Shown piece after piece: positions 12,001 to 23,800 of a DNA stretch of 64,000 nucleotides. The DNA is from Montifringilla adamsi. Taxonomy: Eukaryota; Chordata; Aves; Passeriformes; Passeridae. The stretch lies in contig JAGGNK010011225.1 in assembly GCA_017590115.1 (NCBI GenBank), positions 435,387-499,386 of the forward strand, in the 5' to 3' direction. The notes beneath the pieces were generated by a model. That model did no database searches, was not told the origin of the DNA, and saw only the letters and a list, made by a program, of their open reading frames with translations. Each line of letters begins with the position of its first letter. Position 1 is the stretch's first letter. Position numbers and translations under genes: made by a program.

Positions 12001-15000
12001 GGGACATACGCAGCTGTAATTAAACAAAACAACCCCAGGTTCTAACTTAGCTCTCCTTTAATACAGAGAATGATAACTTGGGTTTAAAATATTACAACGA
12101 CTTAAGGTATTAAGCAGGAAATTTCCAGCAGGAAAAAAGAAAAAAAAAAGAGGAAAAAAAAAAAAGAGCTCCAAACAATGCAGAATTTTGGGGGTCATAA
12201 CGAGATTGTCAAGAAAATAATAAAAAGCAAGAGGTGAAGAATATTTTCAGTGACAGAATGATTCCCATAAAAACTTACGGCAGCTGACTTGTATAAACTA
12301 AGCATGTGGGGCCAAATACTGCAATATACTGTGGCTACTGGCAAGATTAAAGCTATCCACCATCAACAGGCAACTGGAAGGATAACAGCTGACAGAACCA
12401 TAGTCCAGACTCAAATGAGGGAATTCTTAACCCTATAATGTAACAGGCCAGTATGACACAAATGAAGCCACTTAGTGTTTGAAGTATTATGTACTTAGGG
12501 AGATGAAAGTAGTTTAATAAAGGGTCTCTTTGTAAAAAAATTGTATCTACTATGCAGAAATTACAGTACATTTCCCCATATGAAGATACAGTGGATGGGT
12601 GCAACATACATAGTAACACAATTTCCAGCCCCACTATTCTCTGCACTGATTTGTTGAATATAAAGGCTTGTGTGTGATGAAACCAGGAGAAGGCTGAGTT
12701 ATCTACAAGAGCAAAAACTGCTGTGGGAGGTGGGTGAACCTTGTCTTGGCATTCTGTTACACAGATGTCCTCAGTCATTTGTCTATTTCCTCATAAAGCT
12801 TGGTAGGATTCCTCTACCTTAGGTCATGAACATGTTCTGTCATCAAAACTGAATGCAGGGAGATATTTTCCTTCCATGTTTTATAGACAATGCAAAATTA
12901 CATTTCTCAACCTAAGTCTTCACTCTCCCTGCTTCACTGAACCTTGTCATATTTCTAACTGGACTAGACATAATATTTTGGCTTGTAAAACTCTTGGCCT
13001 GCTGCAGATCACATTAAACTGAGTTATGGAATGCATTTTGGAGGCAGTGACAATAAAAATAAGACTTTCGAATGACCTTTTAGGTTCTCTGAGCAATTTT
13101 TAAAACATTTGCTAAAGAAACGTAACATAGAGAGAAAATAACTTTTACCCTTGTCACAAGTAAAACCTGCTGAGATCCCATAAACAAGAAACTAAATGTT
13201 GTTTTTCTGGGGTTAGAGGGTATGATATTCTTTATTAATAATGAAATCTAGAATTCTATTTGATATTCTGGCAGAATGCAGAGTGCTTAGGATGAATTCA
13301 ATGAATTTGACTCTGCCTGTTGGGTCAAAATCTACAGAGATACACAGCCTTCGCATTATGCTGGAAAAGTTTTTAAAAAGAGTAATACCTGAAGCATAGC
13401 TTCTCTCTTAGTTAGAGATCATAATTATCTAGGGTTTGGTTTTTTCTTTAAAGAGCACATAGCACTTCTAATTTCCTCTCTCCACACTTTTTTTTTTTTT
13501 TAAGATTTGACAAAGAGTGAAAATCAGTCTGGCTGGCACCATATATTCTTGCATTTGCAATGGCATGTGTGTCTACATTTGTGTGAGTCACTTGTAAGGC
13601 AGAATATATGTCACAATTCTCCTGCTCAGGCAGTCACAGAATGAGTGCCATTCCTGCTACAAAGATGTGGCAGCCACAGAACTTTCTTTCGGTCCCAGCT
13701 ACAAAGGTAAAGCAGCAAGTTGCTGATTTGGAATAAAGAAAATTCCACGTGGTGTAAATTACACAGCGAGGACAGCAAAAAGGGCAGATTATAAGAGACA
13801 ATACAGGCCAGCTCCATCATCTCATTTAATTTAATGTATCTTAGGGTTTCATTTCTGCTACCTATCCACATCCAGCTTGCACACTTAAGTCTATGTTTTC
13901 ATATATTTACATTTAACATATTGTCTTGGACTTTATTACAGTGAGTCCAGCAATGGCAATTTGCAACTCAAAAGTTCAATTCATACAGCCTTGCTCATAT
14001 TTTCTTATTTTAATCCTTATTATATTTTTATGCCACTGTCTATATAAGTTATGTTTAATTATGAATATATCATTGCTTAATACGAGTATGCCTAAATGCT
14101 TAATAGAAATGTGTAACATTATGTGCAGCGATTTTCTTACAGAGATTTGTAGGTGAATTTTTGGAGTATTTCACACGCTTCTCTGAAGAAGTACAGACAA
14201 ATGGCATGTGTTCTTTGTCTGGGTCAGACACATAGAAAGCTCTCAGAACCAACACATTATTATGCAGTATTATTCTGAAGCTTTGCTTTGAGTCCTGTCA
14301 ACACTTCATAGATGGCACAAGTCTCTCCTAACAAGAAATCTAGTAGGTCACAACCACCTTTGGGTGTTACTTACGGTGGCTGTGACATAAAGAGGAGTCT
14401 AGCAGTGGGAAAGGAGAAACTGGCACTTTATAAGGAAAGCTCAATTTGCTTTTTTCATCTCCAGGTGGCTTATATCATAGGGAACAAAAAGTAGCATTGC
14501 TTTAGAGAACCTGGGCTGCATATGAAGAGCATATGTGTTTTCAAAGTAACATTTACCATGTAGTTGAAACTATTAAAGTTTCCAACTTTATGTATTTCAC
14601 AGATCATCATTTACACAGTCCCAACAGTAGGGCAGAAAAGAAGATTTAACTCCTTCCTTGAAAGCCTTCTGTGACAAAATCCCCTTAATTTACATGAATT
14701 TCACTATGAAGAGTTACTACTAAAAGCAATCCTGCTGCCACCTCTCTCATAATTTCTCCCACTTAACTTCACCAGTCAGAAGTGATTCCACTAATAACAG
14801 GTAAAGCATCAAGAGTATAAAGCTCACCAGCAACCAAGGCTGCATGACTGAGTATATATTGAGGCATGACTGAGTCACCATACACTATTTTCAAGACCAG
14901 ATTATGCATTAAAAATGCACAGCTTGGAAAAAGACACGAGATGGGATACAGAAAGTAAGTAATCTACTGTAAGTGTTTAAGGCCGGCAGCCTTTACCTTT

Positions 15001-18000
15001 CATTTGGAATTTTAAGATGACCCACTAAGGGTATTTATCAGCTCTGAACACAGAGATGTCTCTTGGAGAGTGACTTAGCAGAGGAGTGTGACCAAGCTTG
15101 AGCACCTGGACTGTGCAGAATGCAAATTAATTATTCCCATTAGGAATCCACGCTGGGGAATAAAATAGTAAAAGGCTGTAAAATCCTCTCTAAAAGCCCA
15201 TCAGATGAAAAATAACTGTGATCAAAACAATCTTGTAAATTAAATTCACTAATCAGATGGTGTTATTCTGCCTAGAGAAAGCCATATATATTTCTTGACC
15301 ACAGTGCTAGGGCAAGATAAGTGCAAAATAGCTGTTTGTGAAACATTTTTTTTTTTTTCATCTTCTAAAGGAGACTTCCCTCCAAGCTCTTCTGACGCTC
15401 GCGTCCAAGCAAATCCCTGCCTTCCCAGCTCCTCCTGCTAATCTCCTTGGTGGCAGTAGAGGGCTCCCTTTGGCAGCTGCGGCAGCGCCTCCTCGGAAAA
15501 GCCACTCAGGAGATGGTGTTTGTTTGCTGCACCTCTTTAGAAAGGCAGCATGAAAGCTGCCTTGCACCTCTTTGCCTTCTCTCGTTCTCAGATAAGGTGC
15601 TTTCCAGAAGAACTCAGTGATTTTGTCAGCCAGCAACTCACTGCTGCCGAATTCCTACTAGAATGCTGATAGACACAATTTTTCAGGAAGGAAGGATGAT
15701 GAAAATAAGGAATAAATTACTGACTGGAGAAACATTTGCAGCTTACTTTAATACCGAGAGAAAGAAAACAAAATACATGTCCTATAGACTTTGGATTAAT
15801 GGTGTGCAAATCAACTATCCCCATTTTTTTTAGATACTTAAAACTTAGGTATCCTACTTTTGGAAATGAATCCTGTGACAAGAATTCAAAACCCTTTACC
15901 TGTAAAGACATCAATTAAAATGAAATCAGAGGACAATATAGACAAATTCACTGATGCAGTGAATGGCAAACTGGCAAAAGTGAAAACAATTTGTATGTCC
16001 TGTAAGATGCAAACAAATGGAGTAAAGTTATTTCTTCTTCCTACAGAACTACAGTAGAAAAAGTAGCAAAACTGTGTAGCATAATGGTATTTATATAGAA
16101 AATGTCATTGCCAATAAGCTGTGATCAGGGAACAGGAATAGCTTTTTTTTCCTAGATATAATACTGATAGCACTTGCTCTTTATCAGCTGCTCATCTCCT
16201 GCCAGTTTTCCCTGCATTACCTTCAGCTTGCTCTCTCCTGAAATTAAAGAAGTGCCACTTGGCTAAGGAGAGAGATTCCAGCACTTGTAAGTCTTTGTCT
16301 GGAAGCCCATGGGAAGTTGCATTTGGTTCTCCCAATGCTGGAGACACAGCACAAGGATGGTCTGCCTATGCTGTCAGATCCTGGGGGGACACTGGCTTCA
16401 CCTGGACAGACACTCAGACCCATGAGGTGACAGCTACTCTAAAACCACCTGGGACCACTCATCATAGCAGCAGTTTTCTCCTTGTTCCTACATCACACCC
16501 TCTGTGCTTGGGTTGTAATGTACATGTGCACGTGAATGTCTGTGTAGTGTTCGTATCTCTCTTCTCCCTGTGAAGTGAAATAAACAGGGAGAAAAGATAT
16601 GTGGTTTTTGTAAGCATTGCATATTGAATTCTGGCTTCCCACATCAATGCAATGACTTCTCGCCCCTTTTTCAGGTGAGGTATTACAACAATGCTGCCCC
16701 GTTTTAAGCAAATACTACAGTCCACAAAATCTCTAATAGTGATACAGGAATCCAACATAAAGTTAAGGAATGTACATATTAGGATAATTTGTTATGTAAC
16801 CTCTATTAAAAAAAAAAAAAAAGCAAAAAAAAAAAAAAGCCGTTTCAATCAGAAAGTTTGAGGCTAGGAGCTCCAAAAGAAATAATTTCTATCGGAATAA
16901 TACTCATTTTAGAAATGACTCACAGATTTCCCTAAAATAGTGATTGGAAAATGAATTTAAGCCCCCTTACAAGCCATTTTTAAATAGATATTTAAACCAG
17001 CCTTTCAAAAACCCTTTTGTTTTGAAGGCTACATGATGCAGAACTGTACAGGATGATTGCAGACTCCCTCTACAATGCTAGGATCAGGCAAACATTCTTG
17101 AACAAACCCTGAGGTATGAGAGATATGGTCTGAAACTCATGGAGACTGCCAACAAAATATATAGGTACTATACATTTGAACATGCAAAAAGTAGAATGTC
17201 TACCCCTATCTGTCAAAATCAGATATCTTAAAAGAAAGCTATTGAAAAACCCCGTAATACACACTGTAATGCAGAAGCTGAACGCTTATAAATAAATGTA
17301 TGCCAACTTAGAAATGGTATTGACATCAACAATCACAATATGTATGCCATCAATTACAAGGGACAAAACTGAAAACATGGAACCAGCTATTCAGCCTCAA
17401 GAGTTAAATAAATTTATATCTATCAAAACCCATGGCAAGTCCTATGGACTATGGAACTAATGGCTAATGGTTGTGCAACAGAACGGCAGATATGGTGGTA
17501 CTTAGGCAAAGGCTGGACTTGATGAACTTGGAGGTCTCTTCCAACCTGAATGATTCTGTGCTTCTATGATTCTACCTCTCCTGTTTGTTCTCCTACAGCT
17601 GTTGATGTTGGCCTCTGGCATAGATGAGATAGGGGACTACAGAGACCTCACCCTAATCAGACACATCAATTTCTAGAGCTTACTGCACTCAACTGCATTT
17701 ATTATTAATCCATGAGGTGCTATTAATAATTTAAATTCATTGGTTTTGTTTTTATTTATTGTAGATCATGGAGTTTTATTCTCCTACTTTTGCAAAGATC
17801 TTGCCATCTTAAGGATGGAAGAATGTATTACGTAAAAGGCATCCAAGAGTCAAGCTGTCTTGGCATCTAATGGAGATAACCTTCCAGCTGCCACAGCTCA
17901 AAGTGCTTTATCTCACATTCTATTTTTATTCAATAATTACTTTTTTTAAACCATGTACCGGCATTTTGAAGGCTCAGTACTTTGTGCAGGGACAAACAGA

Positions 18001-20792
18001 CTTTGATACTGAATACCATCAGTCATACATTTACTTTTTCTAAATGCAAAGAATGGCTCATAAATATTCATCACTAACTAGATTACTCTGCCCCATACTC
18101 TAACTCCTGATAGGATCCAGCTACTCAAATCCTAAATAATTAATTGCAAATTCAAAGAGATGTTGTTTGCCTTTAAAGCATTTTATATAGTTCTTCTTCT
18201 TGCAAGGTTTTCATTTTTTTTAAAGTATAATTTCCATTAACTCCCGCTTTTAGTCAGGCTATAAATACCAGAAGAACAGTCTCCCTCCTGGTATTTTGGC
18301 ACTTCTGTACATTTTCAAAGCCAGAAAAAGTAAGTGAAGAGACATGAAACTGAAAAATAATGAATATCATAAAGAAAATATGAAGAAAAAAGTTAAATAA
18401 TGCACCCTACGAATGCTCAACAAAAATATATGCACCTTTGGATTCAAATAGTGTCCCATGTAGTACTTTGTTTGCTACAACATGTTTATTCCAAAGCACC
18501 GCTAAAACTTGTCTAAAGCTGGTATCCATGCCTGGTCCTTTGGCACAGCTCTTTCCCACATTTTAGCACCTTATGACACCAGGCTGATTCCTATTTCACT
18601 TTTACAGTATGAAATATGAAACACCTGACCTAGGATGTTCTGTAGTTTAAATTTAATCCACCAGCCCTGAGTTTACTTGTCTAGGATTCAAGTAAACTTG
18701 ACTCAATGCCTATCTCCACCTACTCGAGTGATGCTTCAGACCCATTTCTGCGTAATGATTTGTAAGTATTTGTTACTCCCTGCATGCCATTACACAAATA
18801 AATCATAAATCCTTATGAGATGTTTCCATACCTCAAGGGGCTGTCATTATTAGGCTAGCACATGATTTCAAAGCCTGATAAAAGAATAAGGCATTAATAT
18901 GTCTCTCTTTTTTAAACATCACAAATCAGTTTGATCGAGTTATCTCACTCAAATATTACATTAAATTGTGATCCAATTATTATGTGTTCCAGACTCTATT
19001 TTCTAACACATATCTAAAGCAGATTTTAAATTTTAATAAAATCTAAGAGTAATAGGAGTGTGTGCACACACACAGAGACACTCTGAGATAAAACAATGTG
19101 TGGGGAAAGAAGCTCTCACTCTGCCCCGTCCCCACGCAGTGTCTCCAGCAGCATCTGATAAAACCATCACTGTGCTACTCATCATCAAATACCAATCACA
19201 CCCAGCCCTACATTATAGTTCAGCATCCAGGGTCAGATGAAGATCTAGATCCAAACAACGCTGCACACTAAAGCCATCTTTAAAGAGCTATTTTCCTATA
19301 AATAAATAGCCCTGTTTGGCTACTTTTTTCTAAGGAATTCACAAGTGTTGCTCACAATTTCTAAGCATGGACAAGTGTTGCCCAGCATATGCTAGAATTA
19401 GTGCAAATATCTTCCATATGCTTATTCATGTTTAATAAACTGGAGTGATTTTTCCTGATGCTGACTCATAGGAATTGTATCATTCTCCTGAGACAGATCC
19501 ATCCAGTTCAATAAGACCAACACAGAGATGGCACCACAGCAAGAGCCTAATCCTGAGAAGACTGATTTTCCCTTAAGGGGTCTATATTTAAATAGACAGT
19601 GTGGACAGAAAAGAAAACAGTAGTATCTTCCTACTTGCTATTATGGAGTTTTGGGGAGGCTTTTTACTTAAATATATGTAAGTAAAACATTGTATCTTAT
19701 GCTAGTCTTTATGAACTTTGGAATATCAAGTAGACTGATTCCTAAAACTTTCTTATCCCAACTTTGCCTTGCACTCATTGTTTGTTATGGCATCATTTGT
19801 GAAGGTTTTCCTGAACTTACCAGAGAACCAAATAATCCTAATTATATTATCTTTATTTTATTGCTAAGTTGAATGTGTCCCTGCAGTGTTATAGAAATCC
19901 TTCTCACAGAAAGCTGCCCTCAGACTGCAAGAACAGAAACAATATATTTTCATCTTAATTTTTATGCTTTTAAAACATGCTGAACTGACATCTCTGGTGG
20001 CTGGAGCCTACTTTTTTACACACAGAATATAAATATAAGAGAAAAAAACCCCAAAAACAACACAGCAGAAGCTTCCCATGGCAACTTCCTTTGAAGCTGT
20101 GTTTGAATGATTACCTAGAGTGAGTGACAGAGCATTTCAGCTTCTGTGGCTCATTCAATCCTGTGGCTTTCTGATGAACAAATACAACTGCAATGTTATT
20201 TACTCAGGTATAATGCCACTCTATAGAGTATCTGGTAGGCAGGTCACTGAACACCTTTCGTAAGGCAGTGACTTCCAGTTGATTACTGTACTTCTAAATG
20301 ACAAATTTTATCCTGAGAATCTTCCACTGTGTAAAGGTCCAGCACAGAATCTCTCCAGATCATTACGGGAACTCAGTTGTCGTGCACTTATCATGTACCT
20401 TAGATTTCTGTAATTCACTTCAGCTCCCACTCAACAAATTCCTTCCTACTAGTCATATCATGATTTATCAGTGACCCTTTCTATCTTCAACCAACAGATA
20501 CAGACATTTCCATCTGTCTTTTGCTGGACGACTCCCTGCCTTATTCCTCCTCCAATTTTATAGTTCTGATGATTACCCTGAGCTTTCAAACTCTTCTACA
20601 TCGTTATGCCCTAAGCTCTCTCCATACCAGACACAGTCACACTGGTCAACATCCACAAAAGGTAAAATGCTTCAAATGCTATCAAGATGTCTCATTTTCC
20701 CATTGCAACAATTTAACATTAATTTAACATAACATTTTCCATAAACCTATTTTTGCTTTCCCCTAGCTATAAAGGACTTGATTAATTAGTTT

Positions 20793-20828
<36 letters not shown>

Positions 20829-23800
20829 TCACATTTCACTGTCTTTTTTATGGGAAAAAAACCCTTGCCCATGAGAACCTTCTGCTGGAACCACAGCAAA
20901 TGTTTATAGTGCAACTGCATATAAATATTTTGGGTTTCTGATTTTGCTAAAAACCATGTGTCTCAGTTCATGCTCACTACTCACTAAAAACTTTGCTGAA
21001 TGCTAAGTAAGCCTGACAAGTTTTCCAGTTGTGCACTGAAAGCAATGACACGTATGCAACATGATGCACAGGGAAAATAATTCCTTTCAAGTGAGTTTCT
21101 CTTTGATGTTCCTGAAAAGACTGAATACCAAGCTCATGGCAAAAGCCAAAAGTGTATGGGAGTCTGAAGACTGAAGGTGATGAATCAAACCTATCAGATA
21201 ATAGGGTCTCTTTGCTCTACAGGTAATAAATATTGTAGTGTCTACTAATCTAAATCATTGAGATATGCCTAAAAATCTGCTTTCTTACATGTTTATGTGT
21301 TTCTAACTGGAATATATTCTGCTCATTTAACTCACATCATGCATTAGCAAGGGCTGATCTCTCTTCATTTCCTGGACATGTCATATTATCAGTCCAGCTG
21401 AGTGTATTTTAAAGATAAACTACTTAATTAATTCATCATCCAAGTATATTGACTATCTATCAGAGTGAAACAGTTCAGTTAGGATGTTCTCCTTCCATGC
21501 TTTTGCACATGTCAGCTAAAAGGGACATTAAACTACTGAACTTTATGTTTGTTTTGAAACTGTCTTTTAATCCACTTAAGAGTCTCATCCAGATCTTGAA
21601 GAACAAACAAGCACAAGAGCTGGATTCTATCATGATTAATTACAATGGAAATCAGTCCCAGCCTAAACATTAACTGAATGTTTAATCTCCGTTAATGCTT
21701 TTACTGAGTATAAAAGACAGTTCAATTGAAAAATAATATAGTATTTTTATTATCATTATCCTGTTTTGTTGTTTCTGCAGCAAGTGCTTCCTAGGGAAAA
21801 AAAGTATCTGGGAAAAATTAGGAATAAGAGGTTTTGGTATATGTGTGTATGAAGACAGTGTTGCCAACAGAGGAGATACTTTAAGATGGGATAAACCATG
21901 GAAATAGGGATAAAGCATGGAAATAGGCAAACATACAGGAGATTTATTTGATTTGCACAAGCCAACTGCAGCAGTCAGCACGTGCAGAATGCCAGAACTG
22001 TGTGGGGAAGTGGGTAGCAGCAGGTGATGCCTGAAAGAGGTAAGGCACAGTGTATGACAGAAAGTAAGACAGACAATCCAGTGTCAGCTCATTTTCTTTG
22101 TTTAGAGACTGGCTCATCTAACCAGAGTGTCCACTTTGCCTCTGCTCTTGCCACATGCATGAGTTCCTTTTTTAGCATGTTGGGGAAAGTGAATATGCTT
22201 TCAGCACATGCTAATTTATAGCAAATACCAAATGTTTTTGATCATCCATTATGTTAGAACAACTCCACAAGAAAGAAAATCTGTGTCATTTTTCACTCAC
22301 TGTTGTTGTCTCCTCTTTGTCCTAACTTCCCAGAAATGCTAAAAAAATGGATGGAAAGGTAGTCAAAAAGCCACATATGGTTAATGACATTAAACACTAA
22401 AACACTTTGGGTAGTTATCCTTCTCATAGTATTTGCACTAGTTTCTGCACAAGAGGAAAAAAAAAACAAACCCAGAAAGTTCATCACCTCTTAAATATTG
22501 GATTTACTAAACCATGAAACCAAACTCCTCAAACTTGGGTGTCGCAGCTCATTCCCAAGGCCACACTACACCATTGAAAGACCACCTTATAAACGTGCTA
22601 CCTTTTCTTCCCAGTGGAAGTTAAACTCCTCTATAACCACTTTGCAGCCAAGCAGCAGTAGGCATTTTGTTTTCAGGGCTGCGGAAAGATAGCATACAGC
22701 ACGAGAGAGAAAGATTTTAAAAGGCAAAATATCTCAAATTATTTTTTGCTTTATGAATAAGTTCAGTTACAGACATAACTATTAATCTTTATGCCAGTTC
22801 ACAGTAGGTTACAGCATTTTAAGCAGTCTCCATTTGAGGTCCTGATCTGAACTCTCTAGTTATGCATAAGCACTGTCATAAATCACCATAAACCATTTTT
22901 CTTATTCTGATGAGGACATTTCAAGTTCTGTAGAAGACAGAGTCACCCACTGCATACAACACTGATTAAACTACAGTAAGAGGAACATAAGCCAATCATC
23001 AGCACACACTCAACCACTCCCAATGCATGTCTGCCTACCAAAGGCCTGGTTCCTATACACCGATATACATAGATATTTGCACATTCCCTTACTTTGGGCA
23101 ATTTAATAGCCTTATACTCACATGACTTCCTATTTGCTCGCGACCGCTTCCTCTCTCTAGGCACCGCTCGCTGGCTTGGCACTTGGGTGGCGGATTTGAC
23201 GATGCGATCCATGATCTCATCCGCGGCGTCATCTGTTGCGTTCGGTGAATCATCGTTGCCAGCATTCCATGAACCGATACGGCCTGGAAAAGTCCAGCAA
23301 GTAAATTCAGGGAAAAGAAGAGAGGAAGTCTCTTGCATCACTTTGGTTTTTGGGTTTTTTGGGAAATTACAGCAGGCAGCTCAGTCATTCTGACTTCAAT
23401 TTGACCAAAAAAGAAGCAGCTGCCTAATGGAGAATATTTCTAAATAATTGCCTGGACTCTTTGCTGCACCAGGAGAGAGCCAAGAGCTCAAACACAATTA
23501 TAATATATATATATATATGTATATATATGTTTATATATACATTTTCTGTTCCTTTAAGCTGCGGTGTCTTGGTCTTGAGCACACAACTGGCAAATGCCTG
23601 CTAGAGGCTGCCTATAAGCCAAGGATGGATCGTATTGTGTGACCATGTTTCTCTCTGCTCCTATTACAAAGACACTAGAAGACATGGCACATCTTAGAGA
23701 TTGATGCAAATCAGAAACACAGGTCCTTTTGTACTGAAAGAAAGAAAGACACAACAATTTCTGAGCATCTGCATCACAACCTAGTGCAAAGCAGACAAGA

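Larger units (their letters stand above)
9048..23121 (-). other. FHOD3: Intron between DAD exon and terminal exon (14.1 kb)
   Basis: This is the longest intron in the window, phase 1, with gtgagt donor and gactgtgcag acceptor. It is AT-rich. It holds a (CACT)n run (11241-11272), purine/poly(A) runs near 12132-12167 and 16808-16840, a CR1 3' end (17455-17572), a T31 tract (20795-20825) and a GC/CpG-containing patch (15355-15650). I recognise no coding exon in it; the 141-codon open frame at 12353-12778 has no visible domain. Confidence 0.85.

Noticed and set aside
12353..12778. 141-codon open frame on the minus strand with hydrophobic stretches
   Set aside because: Composition looks like translated AT-rich intron. 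There are no domain motifs and no convincing splice context.
23094..23393. 99-codon plus-strand open frame
   Set aside because: Antisense shadow of the FHOD3 DAD exon at 23122-23283.
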